Source of the DNA: Actinoplanes subtropicus
GTDB lineage: Bacteria; Actinomycetota; Actinomycetes; Mycobacteriales; Micromonosporaceae
Direction of reading: 5' to 3'
DNA length: 64,000 nucleotides
Assembly (NCBI RefSeq): GCF_000721705.1
Contig: NZ_JOJL01000042.1
Coordinates: forward strand, 124,001 to 188,000
Each line of letters starts with the position of its first letter. Positions within the stretch are counted from its first letter, which is position 1. The translations under genes and the position numbers were made by a program. Shown here piece after piece: positions 28,229 to 36,858 of the stretch. The notes under the pieces are model-generated. The model searched no databases. It was not told the DNA's origin and was given only the letters and a program-made list of their open reading frames with translations.

Positions 28229-28546
28229 ATGACCATGGAGCTGGCCCACTTCAAGATCCACGAGGACGCCGAGAGCCGGCTGATCGCGGAGCGCCCGGCA
28301 ATGGTGGCGGCGCTGCGTACCCGATTTCCCGGCTGCCTGGCTGCTTACCTCACCAAAGAAGACGACGGCAGCTGGCTCGATGTGCTGCTGTGGCGCAGCA
28401 GAGAAGAGGCCGAGGAGGCTGCCCGTCACGTCAACACGGTGCCCGAGTGTGCGGCATGGTTTCGCCACATCGCGGAGTCTGGCGGACTCCGTCATGTTGC
28501 GGTCGCCGCCGCGTGGGCAGCCGAACAGTCGGCACCTTCTCGGTAA
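28229..28546 (+). CDS. Antibiotic biosynthesis monooxygenase-like (ABM fold) protein
   Basis: This 105-residue protein has a dimeric alpha/beta-barrel pattern: MELAHFKIHEDAESRLIAER, then WLDVLLWRSREEAEEAARHV and a closing VAVAAAW strand. Members are small cofactor-free oxygenases or enzymes such as heme-degrading proteins; function here is unknown. Start ATG 28229 (or 28235, or TTG 28217). It follows grpB closely and is probably co-transcribed. Confidence 0.6.
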   Translation: MTMELAHFKIHEDAESRLIAERPAMVAALRTRFPGCLAAYLTKEDDGSWLDVLLWRSREEAEEAARHVNTVPECAAWFRHIAESGGLRHVAVAAAWAAEQSAPSR

Positions 28547-28667
28547 CAGGACCATCCTCTTCTGAGCAGATCCCCGCACTCGCGCCCCGAGTGGTCCCAT
28601 GATCGCCTGCACGCAGCGTGAGCGGGCTTCCGAGCGACCGTCGCCACCACTGAGTCGGAGCCGTCCG

Positions 28668-29600
28668 TCAGTCACCGGGTGCTTCGGCGGCGACGTCCAG
28701 GAGGACGGCTTCAGGCCTTGTCTTGGTGATCTTCTCCGGTTCACCGATCGGGATGTCGCGCAGGCCGCGCAGTGGTGAGAAGAACAGCCATAGCCCCGCG
28801 CAGCAGCCCCCGCAGACGGCGATCCAAAGGGTGGTGTGGACGCCAAGGATGCCGGCGAGGGCGCCGCCGATCAGGCTGCCCAGCGGAAGCGTGCCCCAGT
28901 TGATCCAGCGGGCGGCGGCGCTGACCCGGCCGAGTACCTCCGGCGGGCAGGCGGCGTGGCGGTAGCTGGTCAGCGAGATACCGGCGACGGTGGAGGAGAA
29001 GGTCCAGGAGATCCAGCCGATGCCGAACAGCAGCACCCACCAGCCGTGCCCGGCCGCCGGGATCAGCAGCCCCGGCAGCGACAGCGCGGTCATCGCGATC
29101 CAGCTGATCCGCGCCGAGCCGACGGTGCGGGCGAGGTACCGCGCGGCCACCCCGCCGGCCACCCCGCCGCCGGCCCCGAGCGCCAGCAGCAGCCCGACCA
29201 GGCCGGGCCGTAGGTGAAGGGTGCGGATCAGGAACACCGGGCCGAGGGTCTCCACCATGATGACGAAGAAGTTGGCGTGCCGTTGAAGGCCATCGAGTTC
29301 CGCAGAATGGGGTCGCGGGTGACGTAGCCGAGCCCCACCCGGATCCGCGACCGGAGAGAGGGCCGCGGACCGGCTTCGGCCGGGGGCCGGCGCGGCTCGC
29401 GGGTACGGATCGCGCTCAACGCGCTCGCCGACACTGCGAAGGAGAGGGCGTCGGCGGCCATCGCCCCCGCCGCGCCGACCAGTGTGACCAACCCGGCGCC
29501 GAGACTGGGCCCGGCGACGGTTCGGGCGCTGGCCGTCGGCAGTCGTGCCCAGTTCACCGAAATGAACGAGGTCGTCGCCGCGCACCGGCTGGTTCATGCG
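28668..29600 (-). pseudogene. MFS exporter (EntS/macrolide-efflux type), 5'-truncated and frameshifted
   Basis: On the minus strand, 29557-29270 encodes RTVAGPSLGAGLVTLVGAAG and GLGYVTRDPILRNSMAFNGT. After a frame change near 29270 the protein continues as NFFVIMVETLGPVFLIRTLH to the end (about eight helices, stop at 28668). This is the MFS_3 (EntS-like) family. The first four to five helices are missing because the gene breaks off near 29600, where a reductase pseudogene of opposite strand begins. Both defects mark it as dead. Confidence 0.8.
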
Positions 29601-30224
29601 GACAGGAGAGCACCTCGAGGATCACACTGTTCGGGGGCGACCGGCCGGACGGGGCACCTGCTGGTGCGCCAAGCCCTCGACGCCGGCCACACCATCACCG
29701 CCTACGCCCGTAACCCGGACCGACTCCATGTCGACCACCCGAAACTGTCCGTCGTCGCCGGGCAACTCGACGACGACAAGGCCATCCTTGCCGCCGTACA
29801 GAACGCCGACGCGGTAATCGAAGGCGTCGGAGCGGTCAGCGACGGCACCCGCCGCATCCTCGCAGCGATGGACAACAGCGGCGTCCGGCGGTTCGTCGTC
29901 GTCTCCACCTGCAGCGTCCCCGCCCCGCAGGACCGACCCGACGCCAAGTTCAAGGCCCTCGTCCAGTTCGTCAAGACCGCCGCTCCGACGCCCTACCGAG
30001 AGGTGCGCCGCGCGGCCGAGATCGTGCGCGCCTCCGCCCTGGACTGGAGGCTTGTCCGCGTGGCCTAGCTCAACAACAAGGAAGCAACCGGCCAGATCAA
30101 GGTCGGGTACTACGGACACGGCATCGTCGGACTGTCCATCACCCGCGCCGACATGGCCACCTTCCTGCTTGATCAGGTCGCTAACCTGACGTACCTGCAC
30201 CAAGCCCCCGCCATCAGCAATTGA
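29596..30224 (+). pseudogene. NAD(P)H-binding reductase (SDR/NmrA type), frameshift plus amber stop
   Basis: The Rossmann motif FGATGRTGHLLVRQALDAGH is split from its start by one extra G in the run at 29627-29631. The frame then runs through RRFVVVSTCSVPAPQDRPDA to a TAG at 30066, where the next codons (LNNKEATGQIKVGYYGHGIV and so on) continue the same protein to TGA 30222. One inserted base and one C-to-T change would explain both defects. The 5' edge abuts the truncated MFS pseudogene. Confidence 0.8.
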
Positions 30225-30229
30225 TGCGC

Positions 30230-30356
30230 AGTTCCAGCCGGCATCATGTCCCTGAGTTCCGTGAAGACCGACCACGGTGGGGTTGTCACCGCTGCGTACG
30301 CGGTACGACAGCGTCGCGCCGGCCAGGTTGGGTGTGCCGTGCCGCGTCTCATCCAT
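30230..30356 (-). pseudogene. N-terminal stub of an alpha/beta hydrolase
   Basis: An ATG at 30356 overlaps the stop of the upstream oxidoreductase and opens a frame encoding GATLSYRVRSGDNPTVVGLH then GTQGHD. This resembles the first strand and HG loop of an alpha/beta hydrolase. After about 42 residues the frame enters antisense of the reductase pseudogene and loses all similarity. It is likely the cut-off start of a former second gene of the oxidoreductase operon. Confidence 0.4.
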
Positions 30357-31323
30357 CGGTGCCGGGTTGTCCGGGAAGCAGGAGGAGCTTCCCCCGGGCG
30401 TGGTGGCTCTGGCTGATCTCGAGTGCGGTCTTCCATTGGTCCAGGGGAAACGTGCCCGCGATCGGGACGGTGAACAGGCCGTCGGCGGCGAGTTGCCCGA
30501 ACTCCGGCAGCGCCTCCACGGGGTTGCTGCGGTCCTCGTGGAACGTGTCGCGGACACCGAGCTCAGCGGCGGCGGCGAAGTCGGTGATGGTCAGTACCCG
30601 CTTCGGGTCGCCCCCGGCGATCTGGATCAGATCCGGTAGGGATCCGCCGACCGGAGCGGTGTCGAGAACAAGGTCGGCCGGGCCGCCGTTGATCTCCGTG
30701 ACGCGTTCGATCATGCCGTCTCCGTACGCGGTGACCTTGGCGCCCAGGGCACGCAACCGCGGTGCGTACGTGTCCCCGGCGGTGGCGATGACCCGCATCC
30801 CGCGCAGGAGCGCGATCTGCGCCGCCGCGAAGCCGATGGTGGTTCCCGCGCCGTGGATCAGGATCGTCTTGTCCGGGTCGAAGCCCAGGGCATTGAGGTG
30901 GAAGAAGGCGGTGTCGACCGTCATCGGCAGCGCGGCCGCCCGCACGAGGTCAAGGCCATCGGGGACCCGGAACCATCGGTTCATGACAGCTCGGTCGGAC
31001 GCGCCCGCGGATGAGCAGTGCGCCCAGTCCGCAGTCCCGAACACGGCGTCACCGGTCTTGACGTCGGTGACGTCCTCGCCGACCGCGTCGACCGTGCCGC
31101 AGACATCGCACCCGATGCCCCTGGGCAGGTCGCCGGGGAACAGTCCGCGGCACAGCGCCCAGTCGGCCGGGGCCAGCCCGCACGCGTGCACGACGACGCG
31201 GATGCGGCCCGGCCCCGGGTCCGGCACGGGCACGGTCTCCAGGTGCAGGACATCGCCAGGATCGCCGTACTCGTGGAAGCGCACGGTGCGCATGGTGCCG
31301 GTCGTGGGGTCGTGGTCGGTCAT
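30349..31323 (-). CDS. Zinc-independent MDR oxidoreductase (quinone oxidoreductase type)
   Basis: The 324-residue protein has the MDR N-terminal barrel (VRFHEYGDPGDVLHLETVPV, HACGLAPADWALCRGLFPGD) and a Rossmann domain with LIHGAGTTIGFAAAQIALLR (about residue 155). The catalytic-zinc ligands of alcohol dehydrogenases are absent, so it probably reduces quinones or enones with NADPH. It is divergent from a TetR gene, and the gap is full of GTCAGT-type dyads, so TetR repression with induction by an electrophile or quinone is plausible. Confidence 0.85.
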   Translation of the reverse strand: MTDHDPTTGTMRTVRFHEYGDPGDVLHLETVPVPDPGPGRIRVVVHACGLAPADWALCRGLFPGDLPRGIGCDVCGTVDAVGEDVTDVKTGDAVFGTADWAHCSSAGASDRAVMNRWFRVPDGLDLVRAAALPMTVDTAFFHLNALGFDPDKTILIHGAGTTIGFAAAQIALLRGMRVIATAGDTYAPRLRALGAKVTAYGDGMIERVTEINGGPADLVLDTAPVGGSLPDLIQIAGGDPKRVLTITDFAAAAELGVRDTFHEDRSNPVEALPEFGQLAADGLFTVPIAGTFPLDQWKTALEISQSHHARGKLLLLPGQPGTDG

Positions 31324-31347
31324 CTAGGTCTCCCTGGGCCGCACTTT

Positions 31348-31428
31348 CGTCAGTTACTGACGATAAACGTGTCAGAAACCGACGTTATTATGCGTCAGTC
31401 AATGACGCAACCTGTGTCAGTAACTGCC
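31348..31428. promoter_or_regulatory. Cluster of GTCAGT-type operators between MDR and tetR
   Basis: Four dyads lie in 81 bp: CGTCAGTTACTGACG (31348-31362, perfect), GTCAGAAACCGAC (31371-31383, weak), TGCGTCA-N5-TGACGCA (31391-31409) and GTCAGTAACTGCC (31415-31427). A possible -10 TAGGGT lies at 31436-31441, just before the tetR GTG start. Confidence 0.75.
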
Positions 31429-31449
31429 GTTTCTGGTAGGGTCGAAGCT

Positions 31450-32016
31450 GTGCCACGGAACGGGGACGAAGTGCGCCGGCTGCTGCAGGAGGCCGCGCTC
31501 GAGTTGTATCTGGAGCGTGGCTACGACAAGACCACGGCCGGGGACATCGCCGCCCGCGCCGGCGTCACCGAGCGGACCTTCTTCCGCCACTTCGCCGACA
31601 AGCGTGAGGTCTTCTTCGACGGCGAGACGCAGCTGCGGGAGCTGCTGACCGGCGCGGTCGCGGCGGTGCCGGCCGGCACCAGGCCGTTGCCCACCCTGCG
31701 GACCGCTTTCCACCAGGCCGTGCCGCTGATCGAGCGCAACCTCCCGGTCACCGAGCGCCGCCATCCGGTCATCGTCGCCACGCCGGCCCTGCAGGAGCGG
31801 GCGCTGGCCAAGAACGCGGCCCTGGTCGCCGCGCTCACCGACGCCCTCCGGGCCCGCGGCGTCGCCGAGCCGCTCGCGGCCCTGTGCGCCCAGGTCGGCA
31901 TGGACACCTACTCGATCGCCATCCGCCGGTGGGCGTCCGATCGCAGCGACGACCTGCGCACCCACCTCGACCGGGCTTTCAACGACCTGCGGCTCGAAGC
32001 GAACGCCCTGAAGTAA
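31450..32016 (+). CDS. TetR family regulator
   Basis: The 188-residue protein has a TetR HTH (LELYLERGYDKTTAGDIAAR then AGVTERTFFRHFADK) and a helical C-terminal domain. GTG 31450 (PRNGDEVRRLL) is chosen because upstream in-frame codons, including ATG 31390, lie in the operator cluster. A near-leaderless transcript is possible. It pairs with the divergent MDR oxidoreductase. Confidence 0.85.
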   Translation: MPRNGDEVRRLLQEAALELYLERGYDKTTAGDIAARAGVTERTFFRHFADKREVFFDGETQLRELLTGAVAAVPAGTRPLPTLRTAFHQAVPLIERNLPVTERRHPVIVATPALQERALAKNAALVAALTDALRARGVAEPLAALCAQVGMDTYSIAIRRWASDRSDDLRTHLDRAFNDLRLEANALK

Positions 32017-32112
32017 GCGGCCAACAATCGATCCAACGGCGCGAACGCGAATCCGGCGCGCCGCCGCGCCGACGGCCATCCCGGATCCATCGAACGAGGA
32101 CTTCCCGCTCGG

Positions 32113-32415
32113 TCACCTGCCGCGAGACCACCACAGCGTGTCCCGCCAGAACTGCCGGTAACGCTCCCGGGCAGGCACGTTCCACTTCGCCGGGCGAGCG
32201 ACAGGGACGCGCGCCCGGCGCAACAGCACGAGCAAAGACAGCACCAGTGCGGCACCGGCGACGTAGAGCATGAACAGCCGCCAGGTGTAACCCCAAACCC
32301 ACGCGACCACCGGGTAGGCGAACATCCACACATAGCCCAGACGGGCCACCCATAACGCCGCGTGGTACGTCAACGAGCGCCGCAGGCCCTGGACGTCTCC
32401 GTGGCTGATCGACAT
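32113..32415 (-). CDS. Small membrane protein, two helices
   Basis: The 100-residue protein starts MSISHGDVQGLRRSLTYHAA. It has two hydrophobic segments (VARLGYVWMFAYPVVAWVWG and LFMLYVAGAALVLSLLVLL) and a basic C-terminus ending FWRDTLWWSRGR. No family is recognised. The gaps on both sides (96 and 199 bp) hold nothing I can identify. Confidence 0.5.
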   Translation of the reverse strand: MSISHGDVQGLRRSLTYHAALWVARLGYVWMFAYPVVAWVWGYTWRLFMLYVAGAALVLSLLVLLRRARVPVARPAKWNVPARERYRQFWRDTLWWSRGR

Positions 32416-32614
32416 GACGGTCAATGTACGACATCGCTGACGGGCCTCTGGGATTCGTCGGCACCAGAGCCCATGCCTTCGGCGGGCCGGGCTTCCAGCC
32501 CTTCGATCGGACCCGACCTCCGGCAGCCAGGGCATCAAGGGCGTGTCAAGGTCGCGGAGGACGAAGGTGTCACGCACCTTCGTTCCATGCCTGCGCCGAG
32601 ATCGACCGGGCCGG

Positions 32615-32990
32615 CTAGCGGAATCCGGCGGCCGGCGGCTCACCCGTTCCCGATCGCACCACGTCGGTGATGTCGATCAAGCCGGGACCGGGCGGGGGCG
32701 GCTTACGGCGTCGCTGTCGTGCCGCGGTCGCCCGGGCGGCGACGATGGCGCCGAGCGCCGCGGCGACGCTCATCTGCACCGTTTCGGCGGCCCAGTCGCG
32801 GGTGGGCACCGGCACCCGCACCAACCGCACCTCGACCCGCTGCGTGGCGGGGTCGATGGTCTCCTGTGGCGGGTCGTACCGCACCGGCGCCGCCCCGCCC
32901 AGCACGCCACCGGCGACGACGGCCGCCGCCCAGCCGGCGATGGCCGCCGCAGCAACGAGGCGATAGAAGGGCGCCCGCCGGGCCGGGAAC
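32615..32990 (-). pseudogene. Small membrane protein lacking its start
   Basis: This frame reads RRAPFYRLVAAAAIAGWAAA, a beta-type middle (YDPPQETIDPATQRVEVRLV), WAAETVQMSVAAALGAIVAA and a basic/Pro tail to TGA at 32615. Two helices and an even codon pattern suggest a real protein of about 125 residues. No usable start codon exists before the frame enters antisense of the LuxR remnant near 32985, so the gene was cut at that junction. Confidence 0.45.
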
Positions 32991-34352
32991 TGGCGCAGGC
33001 GTACGCGATTCTGGCCGCCGTCCACATGGACGACGAGCGGCTCGACGAAACCATCTCGTGGGGGGCCCGGGCCCTTGCGGCCGCCGAGTCCTGCGGCGAC
33101 CAGGCCGGGATCGTGCACAGCCTCAACACCGTCGGCACCATGCAACTGCTCGCCGGGCAGCCGGGGGGACGGGAGAAGCTCGAGCGCAGCCTCGCGCTGG
33201 CCGGGTCGGCCGGGCTGGACGAGCACGTGGGCCGGGCCTTTCCTGCATCTCGGCTGGGCGATGACCCGCCTTCGCGCGTACGAGCTCGAAGACCGGCTGA
33301 ACCGCGGCGTGACGGTCTGCGCCGAGCTCGGGCTGGAGGCGTGGGAGCGCTACTGCGTGGCGTACCGGGCTCGGCTGAACCTCGATCTCGGCCGCTGGAA
33401 CGACGCCGCCGCCGACGCCGAGTCGGTGCTCCGCTCGGCGCGTTCCGTACCACTGCTGCGGCTGCTCGCCCTCACGGTCCTGGGGCTGCTGCGCGCCCGC
33501 CGGGGCGACCCGCGCCAGGAAGGTCCGCTGGCCGAGGCACTCGAGCTGCTGGAGGGGCACGAGGAGCTGCGGTACCGGGCGCCGGTGATCGCCGCCGCCG
33601 CGGAGGCCGCCTGGCTGAGCGGCCGCGGCGCGGAGGTGGTCGACGCCATGACCCGGGACGTCCTCGCGACCGCGGTGGACCGGCGCTCATCCTGGGTGAT
33701 CGGCGAGTTGGCCTGGTTGCGCCGGCTCGCGGGAATCCACGAGACCGTGCCCGGCGCGATCGAGCCCTACTCGGACCAACTGTCCGGCGCCGGAACCGCG
33801 GCCGCCGCCCGGTGGACTCGCCTCGGCTGCCCCTACGACGCCGCGCTCGCGCTGGTCGGCTCCCGCGACGAGCCGAGCCTCCGCCGCGCATTGGCGGAGT
33901 TTCAGCGGCTGGGCGCCCGGCCGGCCGCCGAGATCGTCGCCCGCCGCCTCCGGGAACAGGGCGTGCGGCGCCTTCCGCGCGGACCCCGGCCCGCGACCGA
34001 GCGCCACCCGGCCCGGCTGACCCGCCGCGAGGCTGAAGTGCTGGCGCACGTCCAGCAGGGCGAGTCGAACGCCGAGATCGCCACCCGGCTGCACCTCTCC
34101 GAGCGGACCGTGCACCACCACGTCTCGGCGATCCTCCGCAAGCTCGGCGTCACCCGCCGCGGACAGGCCATCGTCGAGGCCACCCAGCGGGGCCTCGTGC
34201 CACCCGGACAGCCACCGGTCACCGCGGCCGGCCGACCCGGGCCGACGGCGGGGAGCGCCCTCCGGAAAGCGGTCACCGCACGGACCGGCGAGCTCGGCCG
34301 ACCCGGTGCGGCGGCCACGCGGGACAGCCCGGCGGCCGCGCGCGGAGGGTGA
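32985..34352 (+). pseudogene. LuxR-family regulator, N-terminus deleted and frameshifted
   Basis: From about 32985 the frame reads ELAQAYAILAAVHMDDERLD, a TPR region. After one extra T at 33239-33241 it continues in the next frame as LHLGWAMTRLRAYELEDRLN. It ends with a LuxR HTH (LTRREAEVLAHVQQGESNAE, TVHHHVSAILRKLGV). The usual N-terminal AAA/NB-ARC half of about 450 residues is missing. In this family the AYAILAAVHMDDERL region sits mid-protein, so this is a different regulator from the remnant at 27516. Confidence 0.8.
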
Positions 34353-34423
34353 CCGACGACGGCGCGCGGCGCCGCACCGGGGACTCGTCTGAACCGTACG
34401 GTCGAAGGAAGTTGAAGGTGAGG

Positions 34424-35887
34424 TCAGAACGGGAATTGGGCCGGCTGGCTGCGGACGGTCAGCCAGCGGGTGTCGGTGAAGGCGTCGATGTTCGCCTGGG
34501 CGCCGCCGAAGCGGGAGCCCGTGCCGGACGCGCCGGTGCCGCCGAAGGGGGCGTTCGCCTCGTCGTTCACGGTCTGGTCGTTGATGTGCACGATGCCGGT
34601 CGGGATTTTGTCGGCGAGTTCGACGGCGCGCATCGCGTCGCGGGTGACGATGCCCAAGGAAAGGCCGTACTCGGTGGCGGTGGCCAGCGCGACCGCCTCC
34701 TCGAGGCTGCTGTAGCGGGCGACCGGGGCGACCGGGCCGAAGATCTCCTTGGCGAAGGCCGGGGTGGAGGTGCCGACGCCGGCGATCACCGTCGGCTGGT
34801 AGAACAGGCTCTCGTAGGAGCCGCCGGCGGCCAGGCGGGCGCCGTCGCCGACCGAGGCCGTCACCAGGTCGTGGATTTTGTCGCGCTGGCCGACGTCGAT
34901 GACCGGGCCGAGCGCGACCTGGTCGCGGGCCGGGTCGCCGACCGGGAGCTTGGCCGCCTTGTCCGCCAGGCGTTCGACGAAGTCGTCGTAGAGGCGCTCG
35001 TGCACCAGGTGCCGGCCGGTGGTCATGCAGATCTGGCCCTGGTGGAAGAAGCTGCCCCAGGCGGCGAGGTTGACCGCGGCGTCCACATCGGCGTCGTCCA
35101 GCACCAGCATCGCCGAGTTGCCGCCCAACTCGAGGTGGGCGCGCTTGAGGTGACTGCCGGCCAGCGCGCCGACCCGGCGGCCGGCCTCGGTGGAGCCGGT
35201 GAACGAGATGACCGGCACCCGCGGGTCGGTGAGCAGCGCCTCGCCGACGTCGGCGCCGCCGATCAGCACCTGCAGCAGGCCGTCGGGCAGGCCCGCCTCC
35301 TGGAAGATGCGGGCGAGCACCAGGCCGCCGGTGACCGCGGTGCGCGGGTCGGGCTTGAGCAGCACCGCGTTGCCGAGGGCGAGCGCGGGGGCGACCGAGC
35401 GGATGCCCAGGATGATCGGCACGTTGAACGGCGAGATCACGCCGACCACCCCGACCGGGTAGCGGCGCACCATGGACAGCCGGGGCTCCTCGCTCGGGAT
35501 CAGCGACCCATAGGGCAGGCTGGGCAGCGCCGCGGCCTCCCAGCACTCCTGCTCGGCGACGTGCAGGGCGAAGCCGGCCAGGCCCGGGACAGCGCCTACC
35601 TCGCGGACATTCCACCAGCTGATCTCCTCGGCGTGCTCGGCCCACAGCGCGGCGGCCTTGCGGAGAACGGCGGCGCGCGCCGGGTGGGGGAGTGCGGCCC
35701 ATTCGCGCTGGGCGGCGGCCGCGACCTGGGCGGCCCGGGTCACGTCGTCGGGGGTGGCGAGGGTGACCTGGCCGAGCGAGTTGCCGGTGGCCGGCTCGAT
35801 CACGTCGGTGGTGGCGCCGCTGCCGGGCCGCCAACTGCCGCCCTCGAAGATCTGGTCATTCCATCGGGACTGGTCGAGCAGAGCCAT
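34424..35887 (-). CDS. Aldehyde dehydrogenase, benzaldehyde/vanillin dehydrogenase type
   Basis: The 487-residue enzyme has the catalytic Cys in HQGQICMTTGRH, the general-base Glu in HLELGGNSAMLV, the NAD-binding PFNVPIILGIRSVAPALALGN region and GTGASGTGSRFGG near the end. Features such as WEAAALPSLPYGSLIPSEEP match aromatic-aldehyde dehydrogenases. It oxidises aldehydes to acids in the cytoplasm. ATG 35887; the gene lies just downstream of the IclR regulator, in the same direction, with a perfect dyad between them. Confidence 0.88.
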   Translation of the reverse strand: MALLDQSRWNDQIFEGGSWRPGSGATTDVIEPATGNSLGQVTLATPDDVTRAAQVAAAAQREWAALPHPARAAVLRKAAALWAEHAEEISWWNVREVGAVPGLAGFALHVAEQECWEAAALPSLPYGSLIPSEEPRLSMVRRYPVGVVGVISPFNVPIILGIRSVAPALALGNAVLLKPDPRTAVTGGLVLARIFQEAGLPDGLLQVLIGGADVGEALLTDPRVPVISFTGSTEAGRRVGALAGSHLKRAHLELGGNSAMLVLDDADVDAAVNLAAWGSFFHQGQICMTTGRHLVHERLYDDFVERLADKAAKLPVGDPARDQVALGPVIDVGQRDKIHDLVTASVGDGARLAAGGSYESLFYQPTVIAGVGTSTPAFAKEIFGPVAPVARYSSLEEAVALATATEYGLSLGIVTRDAMRAVELADKIPTGIVHINDQTVNDEANAPFGGTGASGTGSRFGGAQANIDAFTDTRWLTVRSQPAQFPF

Positions 35888-35939
35888 GGTTCGCGCCTCC
35901 ATCACACCGGGTGCGCCCGAACCTAGGCCCGAAACAACA

Positions 35940-35961
35940 GTGAAACAACGGCCTGTTTCAC
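35940..35961. promoter_or_regulatory. Dyad between iclR and the aldehyde dehydrogenase
   Basis: GTGAAACA-ACGGCC-TGTTTCAC has perfect 8-bp arms and covers the iclR stop codon. A direct repeat GAAACAAC is at 35931 and 35942. It could be an IclR-type operator for the dehydrogenase or a hairpin in the iclR transcript. Confidence 0.55.
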
Positions 35962-36752
35962 ATGTTCGAACGGTAGCCCAGTTGGTGCGAGATCTCGGCG
36001 GCCGTGCGCCGCAGCGGGCCACCCAGCCGGCCGATCACCGACTCGACCGAGGCCGTCCAGGTGGTCAGGTGCACGGCCACGTTGATCGCGGCGACCACGT
36101 GGCCGGAGCGGTCCCGGATCGGGGCGGCGATCGAGCGCAGGCCGGGGGCCAGTTCCTCGTCGTTCACCGCGAAGCCGGCCTGCCGGACCTTGCCCAGGGC
36201 GGCGACCAGCTGCTCGCGTACGGTGATCGTCTTGGGACCGCGGCGGGCGAGATCCATCCGGTCGAGCAGCGCGCGCAGCGCGGCCGGCTCACGGTAGGCG
36301 AGCAGCACCTTGCCCATCGACGTGCAGTAGGCGGGCAGCCGCGACCCGACGTGCAAATTAAGATCAACGGCAACTCCGGCCGTACGCCGGGACCGCCGTC
36401 GTTCCACGTAGACGATGTCCGCCCCGTCCAGGACGGCCATGCTCGCGGCGCACCCGGTCTCGTCGGAAAGCGCTTGCAGGTGGCTCGCGGCGACCCCGGT
36501 GATCTCCATCGAGCTGATTGCGGCGAACCCGAGGTCGACCACCCGCGGGCCGAGCGAGTACTTGCGGGTGTCCGGGTCCTGCTGGAGGAAGCCGAGGTTG
36601 GCGAGGGTGGCCACGTAGCGGTGCGTGGTGCTGCGGTTGAGGTCGACCGCGCGGGACAGGTCGGCGATCCCGAGGACCGGGCCGTTGGCGGCGAACTCGC
36701 TGAGGATGCGCAGGCCGCGTTCGAGGGATTGGGAGAACGACGGCTGCGTCAC
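35958..36752 (-). CDS. IclR family regulator (PcaR/PobR-like)
   Basis: The 264-residue protein has an IclR HTH (LERGLRILSEFAANGPVLGI, LSRAVDLNRSTTHRYVATLA) and a C-terminal ligand domain (GSRLPAYCTSMGKVLLAY, DEELAPGLRSIAAPIRD). GTG 36752 follows GAAAGGA. The closest functional group controls aromatic-acid catabolism, which fits two flanking aldehyde dehydrogenases. It is divergent from the ABC importer operon and probably controls both sides. Confidence 0.88.
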   Translation of the reverse strand: MTQPSFSQSLERGLRILSEFAANGPVLGIADLSRAVDLNRSTTHRYVATLANLGFLQQDPDTRKYSLGPRVVDLGFAAISSMEITGVAASHLQALSDETGCAASMAVLDGADIVYVERRRSRRTAGVAVDLNLHVGSRLPAYCTSMGKVLLAYREPAALRALLDRMDLARRGPKTITVREQLVAALGKVRQAGFAVNDEELAPGLRSIAAPIRDRSGHVVAAINVAVHLTTWTASVESVIGRLGGPLRRTAAEISHQLGYRSNM

Positions 36753-36796
36753 GGTTGCATCCTTTCGACAAGTGTTCCGGATATTTGAACACGCGA

Positions 36797-36853
36797 TTGA
36801 CGTGTGACGCGGCCCACTTCTAACTTCCTCGGCACCAGTCCTCGCCCAGGAGG
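36797..36853 (+). promoter_or_regulatory. Promoter and ribosome site of the Liv-type operon
   Basis: TTGACG (36797-36802) and TAACTT (36821-36826) form a plausible promoter with an 18-bp spacer. AGGAGG (36848-36853) is an ideal ribosome site for ATG 36859. Confidence 0.6.
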
Positions 36854-36858
36854 CGTAC

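Noticed and set aside
32416..32614. Possible recombinase or regulator fragment
   Set aside because: Translations in all frames show no recognisable motif.
27516..34352. The two LuxR remnants as halves of one interrupted gene
   Set aside because: Their families differ: the first matches the NB-ARC type at 23744, the second has a different TPR region, so a simple insertion into one gene is not supported.
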